Source: an uncultured Burkholderiales bacterium (GTDB lineage: Bacteria > Pseudomonadota > Gammaproteobacteria > Burkholderiales > Eutrophovitaceae). From it: a stretch of DNA of 64,000 bases. The DNA lies in assembly GCA_951812315.1 (NCBI GenBank), contig CATOSA010000034.1, positions 1 to 64,000 on the forward strand, written 5' to 3'. The position numbers and the translations under genes were made by a program. The notes beneath the pieces were generated by a model. The model ran no database searches, was not told where the DNA came from, and saw nothing but the letters and a program-made list of their open reading frames with translations. How positions within the stretch are numbered: the first letter of the stretch is position 1; each line of letters begins with the position of its first letter. Shown here piece by piece: positions 37,179 to 48,734 of this stretch.

Positions 37179-38283
37179 ATGGAAGCCGAGCGTAGTAACG
37201 AGATTGAAGCCAGAATCGAGGATCTGAAACAACGCAGTCAGGAACTTCGGAGGTATCTTTGACTTCGATGACAAGCACGATCGCCTTGTTGAAGTCGACC
37301 GCCTGATTGAAGATCCCAAGATCTGGGAGGATCCGCAGCGCGCCCAGGATCTGGGTAGAGAAAAGAAACTTCTGGAATCGGTTGTTCTGACATTGGACGG
37401 GGTGACCAGTGGCCTGCGCGACGCGCAGGAATTGTTCGACATCGCGCGTGAAGAAGACGATGACGATACCCTGATGGCCGTTGAATCGGATCTGCAAGGC
37501 ATTCAACCGTCGATCGAGAAACTCGAGTTTCGCCGCATGTTTTCCAATCCGATGGATCCGAACAGCTGTTTTCTGGACGTCCAGTCGGGCGCGGGCGGGA
37601 ACGAATCTCAGGACTGGGCCGCAATGCTCGAACGCATGTATGTTCGCTATTGCGAGCGCAAGGACTTTTCGGTCGAAGTGCTCGAAGAGTCGCCGGGCGA
37701 AGTCGCCGGTATCAAGAGTGCAGTACTCAAAGTCTCAGGTGACTACGCGTTTGGAACATTGCGCACGGAATCCGGAATTCATCGCCTTGTGCGCAAATCG
37801 CCGTTTGATTCGAACGCTCGAAGGCATACGTCTTTCGCGAGTGTTTTCGTGTACCCGGAAATCGACGATTCGATTGATGTCGACATCAATCCTGCCGATC
37901 TGCGTATTGATACCTATCGGGCCAGCGGCGCGGGCGGCCAGCACGTGAACCGGACCGACTCGGCGGTGCGCATTACGCATCTACCTACCGGCGTCGTTGT
38001 ACAGTGCCAGAACGACCGTTCGCAACACAAGAACCGTGCTGAAGCCATGGCCGTGCTGAAATCGCGTTTGTACGAGCTTGAATTGCGCAAACGCCAGGCC
38101 GAACAACAGAAACTCGAGGACTCGAAGGCAGACATCGGCTGGGGCCATCAGATTCGCTCTTACGTTCTGGACCAGTCACGCATCAAGGATTTGCGAACAA
38201 ATGTCGAAACCGGAAACACCCAGGCGGTACTCGACGGCGATCTGGATCAGTTCATACAGGCCAGCCTGAAACAAGGCGTCTAA
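37179..38283 (+). CDS. prfB: Peptide chain release factor 2 with +1 programmed frameshift
   Basis: Recognises UGA and UAA stop codons. The coding path is 37179-37259 joined to 37261-38283. The zero frame starts ATG GAA GCC and reaches CTT TGA C at 37257-37263, preceded by AGG TAT, the classical RF2 autoregulatory frameshift site with its internal Shine-Dalgarno. After the shift the protein reads [16 protein letters not shown]. The total is 367 residues. The anticodon-mimic SPF is in [12 protein letters not shown], and GGQ is in [14 protein letters not shown]. It lies upstream of lysS, as usual. Confidence 0.97.
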
Positions 38284-38340
38284 TCGGTCCGTTTATAGGG
38301 CCAGCTAACCGAGCGAGATGACTTGAAAGAGGTGGAAAAG

Positions 38341-39845
38341 GTGAAAGACAAAAGCGGCGAAACTAGCGGGCACGAAACCAACAAGATCATTGAGGAACGA
38401 CGCGCAAAGCTCGCGGAATTGCGTGAACTCGGCAATCCGTTTCCCAACGACTTTCGGCGTGACAATCTCGCCGCGAATCTGCACAGTGATTACTCTGACA
38501 CGAGTAACGAGGAACTGGAAGCATCACCGGTAACCGCCACGGTCGCCGGTCGCATGATGCTCAAGCGGGTAATGGGCAAGGCGAGTTTTGCGACCTTGCA
38601 GGACATGTCGGGACAAATCCAGATTTATGTGACGAATGACGCGACTGGCGAGTCAGTTCATGGCGCATTCAAACACTGGGACCTCGGCGACATCGTTGGT
38701 GTCGAAGGTAGCCTGTTCAGGACGCGCAAGGGCGAACTTACTGTAAAAGTTACAAAGTTGCGTCTGTTATGCAAGGCGCTGCGCCCTCTTCCTGAAAAAT
38801 TTCACGGTTTATCTGATCAGGAACAGCGTTACCGGCAACGCTATGTCGACCTGATTGTTACGCCCGAAACGCGCCGCACGTTCAGGATACGTTCGAGTAC
38901 GATTCAGGCGATGCGCGATTTCCTTGTCAGCCGCGGCTACCTCGAAGTTGAAACGCCAATGATGCAAGCCGTGCCAGGAGGTGCAGCGGCGCGCCCGTTC
39001 GAGACCCATCACAATGCACTGGACATGCAGTTATTCCTCAGGATTGCGCCGGAACTGTATTTGAAACGGCTGGTGGTCGGCGGGTTCGAGAAAGTGTTCG
39101 AGATCAATCGTAACTTTCGCAACGAAGGCATTTCGACCAAGCACAATCCCGAATTTACGATGCTCGAGTTTTATGAGTCATATCAGGATTACCGCTATCT
39201 GATGACGCTCACCGAAACCATGCTGCGCGAGATCGCCGGCAAGGTGCTCGGCTCGACCACTCTCGCTTATCAGGGAGAGACAATCGATCTCGAAAAACAG
39301 TTCGACCGGCTGACCATGGCCGAGGCAATCGCCAAATATAACGATCGCTATCCATTGCACGAGCTTGCCAAACCGGAATATCTCAAGGTTGCGCTTGCGC
39401 CTTTTGACGTCGAAGTCTTTCCAGGCGATGGCATTGGCATGCTCCAGCTCAAGCTGTTCGAACAAACCACCGAAGACAAACTGATTCAGCCGACATTCAT
39501 CGTCGCCCACCCGACCGACGTTTCTCCACTGGCCCGTAGCAGCGATGACGATGCGTCGCTCACCGAACGCTTCGAACTGTTCATCGCCGGCCGTGAAATT
39601 GCCAACGGGTTCTCCGAGCTCAATGATCCCGAAGATCAGGCTGAACGCTTTCACAAACAAGCCGAAGCGAAGGCAGCCGGAGATGAAGAAGCGATGTTCT
39701 ACGATGCCGATTACGTGCGCGCGCTCGAGTACGGATTGCCGCCGACGGCGGGCGAAGGTATTGGCGTTGACAGGCTCATCATGTTGTTTACCGACAGTCC
39801 ATCCATTCGCGATGTCATCCTGTTTCCGCAGATGCGCCGTGAGTC

Positions 39846-39849
<4 letters not shown>
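38341..39849 (+). CDS. lysS: Lysyl-tRNA synthetase (class II)
   Basis: Aminoacylates tRNA-Lys. I prefer the GTG at 38341, 8 bases after AGAGG, giving 502 residues; a TTG at 38323 would add six. An OB-fold anticodon-binding domain ([20 protein letters not shown]) precedes the class II core. Motif 2 covers [20 protein letters not shown] and motif 3 is [20 protein letters not shown]. The stop overlaps the next ATG (ATGA). Confidence 0.95.
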
Positions 39850-41825
<1,976 letters not shown>

Positions 41826-41931
41826 AGCGTGTTGACAGAACGATCCTGAATCGGCGCTTTCTCGCGGCAACCGGCAGCCATATCCTTACCTGATTGGCGT
41901 TCGTAAGCATGCTTGCTGTCGATGCCGTTCA

Positions 41932-41959
41932 TTGACAATATACCCCCATAAGGTATATA
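41932..41959 (+). promoter_or_regulatory. copA promoter with embedded CsoR-type operator
   Basis: TTGACA (41932-41937) and TATATA (41954-41959) are spaced 16 bp apart. Between them and overlapping the -10 is the dyad ATATACC-N7-GGTATAT (41938-41944 / 41952-41958) with a CCCCC run, resembling CsoR operators. A CsoR-family gene lies downstream of copA, so copper-responsive repression is likely. Confidence 0.7.
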
Positions 41960-41968
41960 TGTTGATCT

Positions 41969-44368
41969 ATGAATGTACCGCTACAGACCGCTCAGAGCCA
42001 CATTGACCTGCCGATCGAAGGCATGACGTGCGCGGCTTGCGCGACGCGCGTTGAAACCGGTCTTAATTCCGTGCAGGGCGCCAACGCTGTCGTGAATTTT
42101 GCAACCGAGACTGCTTCCATTGATTTCGACGCCAGCCGCGCATCGTCTCGCGATCTTGTAACCGCGGTTGAGAAAGCCGGCTATCGGGTGCCAGTTCAGC
42201 AGGCCGAACTGGCGCTGAGCGGAATGACTTGCGCTGGATGTGCGAACCGCATCGAAACCGTTCTGAACGAAATGCCCGGCGTGACGGCGCACGTCAATCT
42301 GGCAACGGAGCGCGCGCGCGTGCAGTACGGACCCAATGACGCCAGTGTCGAAACGCTCATTGCAGCCGTGCGCAATGCCGGTTATGACGCCCATGAACTG
42401 ACCGAAGCGTCGCGCGATGCAGAGAAAGCACGCAGAACGCGAGCATATCGCCGCGAACTACAGATGTTTTTCGTTTCTGCGGCATTCACGATTCCATTGG
42501 TCGCGCAAATGGCAGTTATGTTTCAGGGCGAACAGGCAGAGATGTTGCCCCGCTGGCTGCAGATGTTGCTCGCGACCCCCGTTCAGTTCTGGGTCGGCAA
42601 GCGATTTTATGTCGGCGCATGGCATGCGCTGAAAGGCGGCGCGGCCAATATGGACGTACTGGTTGCGCTGGGCACCAGCATGGCCTACTTGTTCAGCGCC
42701 GTTGTAACTGTTGCAGGTGTTGCTGATCAACACGTCTACTTCGAAGCATCAGCTGCGATTATCACGCTGGTATTGCTGGGCAAGCTGCTCGAAGCGCGCG
42801 CCAAGGGACGCACGTCATCGGCAATCGAGCAACTTCTCAAATTACAACCGAGAGAAGCGAGCGTCGAGCGTGACGGGCGTATTCAGCGCGTCGATATCGC
42901 ACGGATTCGCGAAGGCGAAATTGTTGTCGTTGCCGCCGGTGAGCGACTTGCGACTGACGGTATCGTTATTGAAGGTACGACAAGTATTGACGAGGGCATG
43001 TTGACCGGCGAAAGCATGCCGGTGCGCAAAGCGCGCGACGATCGGGCCTATGCCGGAACCCAGAATCTGGAAGGAACAATCCGCATTCGAACGACGGCGG
43101 CAGGCAGTTCTACCCAGCTTGCCGAGATCGTGCGGCTGACCGAACAGGCGCAAGGCAGTAAGGCGCCGATACAGCGCATGGCCGACCGTGTCTCCGCGGT
43201 ATTTGTTCCAACGGTGGTGGCAGTCAGCGTACTGACATTTGTCTTCTGGTGGATTTACTCCGGCTTTTTTACCGAAGCACTGATCAACGCGGTTGCCGTC
43301 CTGGTTATCGCATGTCCGTGCGCGCTGGGGCTTGCGACGTCTACTGCGATCATGGTGGGCACCGGCCGTGGCGCGCAAACGGGAATTCTCGTGCGTGACG
43401 CGGCGGCGCTCGAGCGCGCTGAGAAAATTCGCACGCTGATCGTCGACAAGACCGGCACGCTTACAGAAGGGAAGCCTGCGGTGGTAGCCGTCGAATCGAA
43501 TGTTGACGAATCCAGACTGGTACGGGTCGCGGCGACTCTCGAGCATGGGTCGCGTCATCCGCTGGGGCAAGCAATTGTTGACTACGCGCAACAGCAAGGA
43601 CTTGTTGCGGGGTCACTGGCGAATTTTGTTTCGACCCCCGGTATGGGCGTGAGTGGTGACGTCGACGGGGTCGCATCCATGCTTGGCTCTCCTCGTTTCT
43701 TGTCCGAACATGGCTATGAGCTCGATGCCAGTGTCGACGCATGTGCGACAGGCGGCCGGAGTGTGGTGGCGGTGGCCCAAGATGGCACCGTTCTTGGTTT
43801 GATTGCGATTGCGGACCAGCCACGACCAACGTCTGCGCTGGCAATCGCGCGCTTGAACACGATGGGTGTCGATACCGTAATGCTGACTGGCGACAACGAA
43901 GTTACTGCGAAGGCAATTGCCGGCAGACTTGGAATTCGGCGTCTTCGTGCGCAGGTGTTGCCGCAGGAAAAGGCAAATGAAGTTGCGAAACTCAAGGCCG
44001 GACGAAGCGGTCTGATTGGAATGGCGGGTGACGGCGTAAACGACGCCCCTGCCCTTGCCGCGGCCGATGTCAGTTTTGCTCTGGCGTCGGGATCGGACAT
44101 TGCCGTTGAAGCGGCTGATATCACACTCATGCACAGCGACTTGATCGGCGTCACAGACGCAATTGACCTTTCCCGCTCGACGTTACGCAAGATTCGCCAG
44201 AACCTGTTTTTTGCGTTTTTCTATAACGTGCTGGGTATTCCACTGGCAGCAGTCGGTATGCTTAATCCGGTGTTTGCCGGTGCCGCAATGGCCATGAGTT
44301 CGGTATCGGTTGTTACCAATTCCCTGCTGTTGCGGCGATGGAAGCCCTCACGCCGGAAAACGACGTAA
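41969..44368 (+). CDS. copA: Copper-translocating P1B-type ATPase
   Basis: Inner-membrane Cu(I) exporter, 799 residues. It has two N-terminal heavy-metal domains with GMTCAACATRVE and GMTCAGCANRIE. The transmembrane metal site is the CPC motif in IACPCALGLATS (near residue 450). The phosphorylation site is DKTGTLTEG (near Asp493), HP is in GSRHPLGQAI, and the hinge is AGDGVNDAPAL. It is preceded by a promoter with a CsoR-like operator and followed by csoR. Confidence 0.95.
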   Translation: MNVPLQTAQSHIDLPIEGMTCAACATRVETGLNSVQGANAVVNFATETASIDFDASRASSRDLVTAVEKAGYRVPVQQAELALSGMTCAGCANRIETVLNEMPGVTAHVNLATERARVQYGPNDASVETLIAAVRNAGYDAHELTEASRDAEKARRTRAYRRELQMFFVSAAFTIPLVAQMAVMFQGEQAEMLPRWLQMLLATPVQFWVGKRFYVGAWHALKGGAANMDVLVALGTSMAYLFSAVVTVAGVADQHVYFEASAAIITLVLLGKLLEARAKGRTSSAIEQLLKLQPREASVERDGRIQRVDIARIREGEIVVVAAGERLATDGIVIEGTTSIDEGMLTGESMPVRKARDDRAYAGTQNLEGTIRIRTTAAGSSTQLAEIVRLTEQAQGSKAPIQRMADRVSAVFVPTVVAVSVLTFVFWWIYSGFFTEALINAVAVLVIACPCALGLATSTAIMVGTGRGAQTGILVRDAAALERAEKIRTLIVDKTGTLTEGKPAVVAVESNVDESRLVRVAATLEHGSRHPLGQAIVDYAQQQGLVAGSLANFVSTPGMGVSGDVDGVASMLGSPRFLSEHGYELDASVDACATGGRSVVAVAQDGTVLGLIAIADQPRPTSALAIARLNTMGVDTVMLTGDNEVTAKAIAGRLGIRRLRAQVLPQEKANEVAKLKAGRSGLIGMAGDGVNDAPALAAADVSFALASGSDIAVEAADITLMHSDLIGVTDAIDLSRSTLRKIRQNLFFAFFYNVLGIPLAAVGMLNPVFAGAAMAMSSVSVVTNSLLLRRWKPSRRKTT

Positions 44369-44586
44369 TGTTGCGCCGACACATTGGATGAAGAGAGGCT
44401 GATGAAACCGCCAAGCGCGGCCATGGGCGTTATGACGTGAAATGGTTGCTGGCAGCGCCTGGTCATTTTCCGGTCTGGTCCTGAAGGTGTCGGCGCAGCG
44501 GACGTATGCGCGTCAGGAAAGCAGGCGCGCGGACGCTTCAATTCAGTAAACCATCAACTTATTTCGAATCACCGAGGGTATTGCGA

Positions 44587-44889
44587 ATGACGGCTATGAA
44601 ATCCGTGGATAAGCCTTACCTGGTCGAGCGGCAGGACAAGCCGCAGCTGACCAAACGACTCAACAGGATTGAGGGACAAATCCGCGGCATCGGCCGCATG
44701 ATCGAAGAAGACCGCTATTGTGTAGACATACTCACGCAGATTTCGGCAGTGCGTTCAGCACTCGATGCTGTTGCACTGCAACTGCTTCGCGGTCATACGC
44801 ACGGTTGCGTCCAGACCGCTATCCGGTCCGGCGACGGCGACCAAGCGATCGATGAACTGCTAAGCGTGGTTGAGAAATTTGCGCGGTGA
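44587..44889 (+). CDS. csoR: CsoR family copper-sensing repressor
   Basis: All-helical DUF156 repressor of 100 residues from the ATG at 44587; the frame is open upstream but without similarity. The Cu(I) ligands are Cys45 (DRYCVDIL), His70 and Cys74 (RGHTHGCVQ), with the spacing 25 and 4 seen in CsoR. It follows copA after 218 bp in which I see no gene. It probably binds the dyad in the copA promoter. Confidence 0.88.
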   Translation: MTAMKSVDKPYLVERQDKPQLTKRLNRIEGQIRGIGRMIEEDRYCVDILTQISAVRSALDAVALQLLRGHTHGCVQTAIRSGDGDQAIDELLSVVEKFAR

Positions 44890-44919
44890 CCAGCAGTCTG
44901 ACGATCCGCTAGCGGTTCA

Positions 44920-45708
44920 CTACCAGACTTTCCACCATGCCCGCTTCTTGGCCTGAACCGTTAGCGTACTGTCAGGAAAATTTTTGCGCATGGTGCGCTC
45001 GGTACTGTCGCGAAGGTCGTCCAGTCCCATTTCGCCGTAGCAGGCAACCATGACCGCCAGCGCCCGCTCAATTGCCGGCGTTTGCGGGTACGTCGTCAGG
45101 ATTTCTTGTGCGCGACTCAGTGCGGCAACATAGGCGCCGCGTATAACGTAATACTCGGCAACATGTGCTTCGTGTGATGCGAGCGCATTGACGAGATAAG
45201 TCATGCGCGCGCGCGAGTCTCGCGCATACTTGCTCTCCGGAAAGCGGGTTACGACGATCTTGAATGCGTCAAACGCTTCGCGCGCGGCTACAGGATCACG
45301 TTCTGCGAGGTCTGTCTTGTAGACGTACCCCATCAGGCCAAGATCTTCATTGAAATTGATCCGCCCTTTCAGATAATAAGCGTAGTCCACGTTGAGGTGA
45401 TTCGGATGCTCACGTATAAATCGTTCGGCCGCAGCCAGCGCAAGTGCGGCGTCGCCATTCTTCCAGTACGCGTAGGTGATATCGAGCTTGCCTTGCTGTG
45501 CAAGTGGGCCATAGAGATAGCGGGCATCGAGCGTCTGGTAGTATTCGATCGCTTTTTTGTACTTCTTCTTCCCTAATTCGGCTCGCGCGGTGTTGTATAT
45601 GCGATCAGCTGACCGGTCTCTCGTTTCATCGTATTTATCGTTGGCACATCCATTAAGGAATATGGCGGCCAACACGAACGAGGCAATCAAAAATCTGTTT
45701 GCAGGCAC
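44920..45708 (-). CDS. bamD: Outer membrane assembly lipoprotein BamD
   Basis: Essential lipoprotein of the BAM complex. The signal peptide ends at lipobox LNGC (Cys21). TPR-like repeats follow, with YNTARAELGKKKYKKAIEYY and LDARYLYGPLAQQ as the first unit. It is 262 residues with a GTG start at 45708. It is divergent from rluD with only 9 bp between the start codons, so its promoter must lie inside the rluD 5' coding region. Confidence 0.94.
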   Translation of the reverse strand: MPANRFLIASFVLAAIFLNGCANDKYDETRDRSADRIYNTARAELGKKKYKKAIEYYQTLDARYLYGPLAQQGKLDITYAYWKNGDAALALAAAERFIREHPNHLNVDYAYYLKGRINFNEDLGLMGYVYKTDLAERDPVAAREAFDAFKIVVTRFPESKYARDSRARMTYLVNALASHEAHVAEYYVIRGAYVAALSRAQEILTTYPQTPAIERALAVMVACYGEMGLDDLRDSTERTMRKNFPDSTLTVQAKKRAWWKVW

Positions 45709-45717
45709 GGCGTAAAA

Positions 45718-46689
45718 ATGAAGTCAGTCAATATTGCGGCGAATTATAATGGAGATCGTTCCGGATCCGAGGAGCGAATCGAATCGATCCCCGATAATTA
45801 TGCCGGCAAGCGAATTGACCAGGCACTTGCGCTGTTGTTACCGGATTACTCGCGCAGCCGGCTTCAGCAATGGATACGCAAAGGCCTGGTCACTATCGAT
45901 GGCCAACCTTGCACGGGCAAAACAAAAGTCTGGGGCGGCGAGAAAGTCACGGTGAAATTGCAACCGGACGCAAACGAACTTGCGTTTCTTCCCGAAGACA
46001 TTCCTATCGCCATCGTTCATGAAGACCAGTCCATCGTTGTTATAGACAAGCCAGCGGGACTGGTGGTTCATCCGGGTAGTGGAAATTGGAGCGGTACATT
46101 GCTCAATGCGCTGCTACAGCACGTGCCCGGCAACGCGTCGCTTCCGCGTGCCGGCATCGTCCATCGTCTGGACAAGGACACTAGTGGGCTGCTGGTCGTG
46201 GCCAAATCTCTCAGCGCACAAACTGATCTCGTACGCCAGATGCAGCAACGCAGTATCGGGCGGGAATACGCAGCGTTCGTGTATGGCGAGGTGGCGGCCG
46301 ACGGCTCGGTGGATGCCGCTATCGGGCGTCACCCGCGAGACCGAAAGCGTATGGCCGTGGTTGAGCAGGGAAAGCCTGCGAGGACGCATTACGCGGTTCT
46401 GGAGCGCGGTGCGGGCTGGACATATCTGCACTGCCGTCTCGATACTGGTCGTACGCATCAGATTCGGGTTCACCTTTCTTCGATCGGCCATGCGCTGATC
46501 GGCGACCCGGTGTACAAGAAGAGTTCCAGGTCAGCTCCGATTCCCGCTGCGGCCCGCACGTTCGTGCGTCAGGCATTGCACGCGCAACGATTGCAGATCG
46601 TACATCCCGATAGCGGCACCGCGATGCACTGGACCTCCCCGCTGCCACAGGACATGGTCGACTTGCTGGAATGCCTGCGCAATGGCTAG
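45718..46689 (+). CDS. rluD: 23S rRNA pseudouridine synthase RluD, terminated at the IS110 junction
   Basis: Modifies 23S rRNA helix 69. An S4-like domain (YAGKRIDQALALLLPDYSRS) precedes the pseudouridine synthase domain with the catalytic Asp in GIVHRLDKDTSGLLVVAKS. It is 323 residues long. Its TAG stop (46687-46689) coincides with the end of IS110 copy 1, so the native C-terminus may have been preserved or changed by the insertion. In related bacteria pgeF follows directly. Confidence 0.93.
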   Translation: MKSVNIAANYNGDRSGSEERIESIPDNYAGKRIDQALALLLPDYSRSRLQQWIRKGLVTIDGQPCTGKTKVWGGEKVTVKLQPDANELAFLPEDIPIAIVHEDQSIVVIDKPAGLVVHPGSGNWSGTLLNALLQHVPGNASLPRAGIVHRLDKDTSGLLVVAKSLSAQTDLVRQMQQRSIGREYAAFVYGEVAADGSVDAAIGRHPRDRKRMAVVEQGKPARTHYAVLERGAGWTYLHCRLDTGRTHQIRVHLSSIGHALIGDPVYKKSSRSAPIPAAARTFVRQALHAQRLQIVHPDSGTAMHWTSPLPQDMVDLLECLRNG

Positions 46690-46701
46690 TTCCTATGGTT
46701 T

Positions 46702-47649
46702 TTAGCAAGGTTTTTTTCCGACCATATCAGGCTTGAACGGTTGTCCTGAAGTCCAGATGGCAAAGGCGATGCGCAGTAGCTTTCTGGCCAGGATCACAAT
46801 GGCCTCGGTGGTTGCCAAGCCCCTGGCCAGTAGTGCGCGATAAATTGGTTTGAACAATTTTGTCTTTGCCGCTGCCTGCCCAGCCAGGTAGATCAGCCGC
46901 CGATCCTCCGCATTGCCCTGTTTGGTCAGGCGCCGCTTGCCCTGATGAGTACCAGAATCCTTCGGGCGCGGGTCCAATCCGTAGGCGGCCACCACCGCAT
47001 CGCTATTGGCAAAGGGCGTGTGATCGAAGCGATGGGTCAACGCCGCGCTGTTGATAAAGCCAATGCCGCGAATGCGCTGCAGTTGCTTGCGTTTGTTCTC
47101 CAGTTCATCGTTGTGTGCAATGACGCGTTTGAGCTCGTTGTTGAGCTCGGCGAGCAGCGTGTTCAGGCTCTTCAAGGCGCCTTGATGCGCGCGCTTTAAG
47201 GCGCGGTTGGACCGCGTGCCCGTAGCCCGGATGCTCTGGCGCAGCGCCGTAGTATGACGCACGACGCTCGCGCGTTGGCTGATCAAATCACGCAGCGTGC
47301 GCTGCAAGGCGCTGGGTACGACATAACGGGCAATCACGCCCGCGTCCATTGGATCGGTCTTGCCGCGCTGGCCCACGCCCCTGGCGTAAGACGCTACATG
47401 CTTGGGGTTAAGGACGTACACGACGTGTCCATGTCCTGCAGCCAGATCAGCCAGCTGCTGATGTAACCGGCCCGTGGCCTCCATGCCGATAACACAGCCT
47501 GCGGGAAGTTGTTTGAGCCAGACCACAATGGCCTCGCGCTTATTGGCAATACGCTGGCAAGGTCGCTGCGAGCGCGCCCAGGCAATAACGATTTCGCACT
47601 GGCTAATGTCCGCGCCGATGACTTCGATGCTCTTGTGTGAATCAGACAT
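46702..47649 (-). CDS. IS110 family transposase, copy 1, internally deleted
   Basis: DEDD/serine recombinase of the IS110 family. The start at 47649 (MSDSHKSIEVIGADISQCE) follows GGAG by 6 bases and gives 315 residues, against 326 in copy 2. The RuvC-like acidic residues are in IGADIS, GMEATG and KTDPMDAGVIARY. Eleven residues immediately after GVIARYV are missing through a deletion between 10-bp direct repeats. The C-terminal transposase_20 domain with KDSGTHQGKRRLTKQGN is intact. Activity is doubtful. Confidence 0.85.
   Translation of the reverse strand: MSDSHKSIEVIGADISQCEIVIAWARSQRPCQRIANKREAIVVWLKQLPAGCVIGMEATGRLHQQLADLAAGHGHVVYVLNPKHVASYARGVGQRGKTDPMDAGVIARYVVPSALQRTLRDLISQRASVVRHTTALRQSIRATGTRSNRALKRAHQGALKSLNTLLAELNNELKRVIAHNDELENKRKQLQRIRGIGFINSAALTHRFDHTPFANSDAVVAAYGLDPRPKDSGTHQGKRRLTKQGNAEDRRLIYLAGQAAAKTKLFKPIYRALLARGLATTEAIVILARKLLRIAFAIWTSGQPFKPDMVGKKPC
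47319..47328. repeat. Deletion junction in IS110 copy 1
   Basis: A single copy of the 10-bp word that occurs twice, 33 bp apart, in copy 2 (62286-62295 and 62319-62328). One repeat and the DNA between them have been lost, a typical slippage or recombination deletion. Confidence 0.85.
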
Positions 47650-47882
47650 GTAAGCTCCACTTCCACGGCCAATGGCAACAACGGCTGCATACATGGACAA
47701 CGCCGTGCTCAAGCCGCCCGTATCGCCGTACACTTAAACGTGCCGAGGGGGGCTGTCTTTGCCGCGTTAGCTTGTTTCTATCGGCGGTCAGGTGCGTAAA
47801 CACTTGCCGCTGCTTCCCAAATCGACGCTCAGAAAGACAGAGTGGGGACATGGCTAGTTCGGTCTGTCCGGTTACGGCAGAT
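47650..47882 (-). ncRNA. Non-coding left end of IS110 copy 1: candidate bridge RNA region
   Basis: 233 bp upstream of the transposase start with no supported coding function. In IS110-group elements this end encodes the bridge RNA that pairs with donor and target DNA. It is nearly identical to 61732-61964. The assignment comes from family architecture; I have not identified the guide loops. Confidence 0.45.
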
Positions 47883-47995
47883 AGCCTGCATCGTCCCTCC
47901 ACCCCGGCACCCTCAGGTGCAGGACGTACCATACAAGCCTGGATAATGACTGGATCGTTCCGGACTGGCCTTGTCCGCCGGCGATCAACGCGCTT

Positions 47996-48670
47996 GTGAC
48001 GACGCGCTCTGGTGGCGTTAGTAGCGGGCCGTACGCTTCAATGAATCTTGGCGATGCGGTCGGAGACGAACCGCAATGCGTACGGGAAAATCGCCGCCGG
48101 TTATGCCTGCATTTGCCCGCCACACCGCGCTGGCTCAAGCAGGTACACGGCAACGAGGTAGTGCAAGCCGATAGCGTGGCTGATCCGCCGTCGGCCGACG
48201 CGGCTGTTACGTCCAGACAAGGCGTGGTCTGTGCAGTCATGGTTGCCGACTGCTTGCCAATATTGCTGTGCGATCGTGGCGGTACCAGGGTAAGCGCGGT
48301 GCATGCCGGCTGGCGCGGTCTGTGTGCCGGTGTGATCGAGAACGCCGTAGGCATGATGGACGTTGCGCCGTCTGAACTGATGGCATATCTTGGCCCGGCC
48401 ATCGGGCCTGACGCCTTTGAAGTCGGTAGCGACGTTTATTCCGCTTTCGTCGATCGCGATCCACAAGCTGCCATTGCATTCCGGTCGCTCAGGCCCGGCA
48501 AGTGGTTTGCCGATTTGTTCATGCTGTCTCGTCAACGTCTGCAGAGTGCCGGTGTAAATGCCATTTTTGGCGGAGTGCTATGTACCTACAGTGAGCCGGC
48601 GCGTTTTTTTTCACACCGCCGCGACAGGGTCAGTGGGCGCGTGGCGGCGTTGATCTGGCGTTCGGGCTGA
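47996..48670 (+). CDS. pgeF: Laccase-domain protein PgeF/YfiH, uncertain 5' end
   Basis: Purine nucleoside/peptidoglycan-editing hydrolase family. Zinc and active-site motifs are present: KQVHGNEVVQAD, VMVADCLPILLCD, SAVHAGWRGLCAGVIENAV, and Y-SEPARFFSHRRD near the end. The conserved N-terminus NDWIVPDWPCPPAINALVT is encoded in the same frame from 47945, but no ATG, GTG or TTG precedes it before an in-frame TAG at 47882. The usable GTG is at 47996 (225 codons). An ATG at 47946 is one frame off, suggesting a lost base or a disrupted start near the IS. Confidence 0.85.
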   Translation: MTTRSGGVSSGPYASMNLGDAVGDEPQCVRENRRRLCLHLPATPRWLKQVHGNEVVQADSVADPPSADAAVTSRQGVVCAVMVADCLPILLCDRGGTRVSAVHAGWRGLCAGVIENAVGMMDVAPSELMAYLGPAIGPDAFEVGSDVYSAFVDRDPQAAIAFRSLRPGKWFADLFMLSRQRLQSAGVNAIFGGVLCTYSEPARFFSHRRDRVSGRVAALIWRSG

Positions 48671-48734
48671 AACCGGTTTCGCACCGGTTGCCCTGCCTGC
48701 CGCTATACTCGCGCCTTCAACTGATCACACCCTG

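Larger units (their letters stand above)
46686..47882 (-). mobile_element. IS110-group insertion sequence, copy 1 (33-bp internal deletion)
   Basis: About 1,197 bp, nearly identical to the 1,230-bp element at 61732-62961 apart from a few substitutions and a 33-bp deletion. There are no terminal inverted repeats, as usual for the family. It lies between rluD and pgeF in the opposite orientation to them. The right-end TAG serves as the rluD stop codon. An alternative reading places the outer 25 bp (about 47858-47882) outside the element as a shared target. Confidence 0.85.

Noticed and set aside
37257-37263. Stop codon disrupting prfB
   Set aside because: The CTT TGA C context with an upstream AGG is the programmed +1 frameshift of RF2, not a pseudogene.
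42842-43597. 251-codon minus-strand frame
   Set aside because: Antisense shadow inside copA, which has continuous ATPase motifs there.
44369-44586. Possible small copper chaperone between copA and csoR
   Set aside because: No CxxC-containing short frame with a start and Shine-Dalgarno was found.
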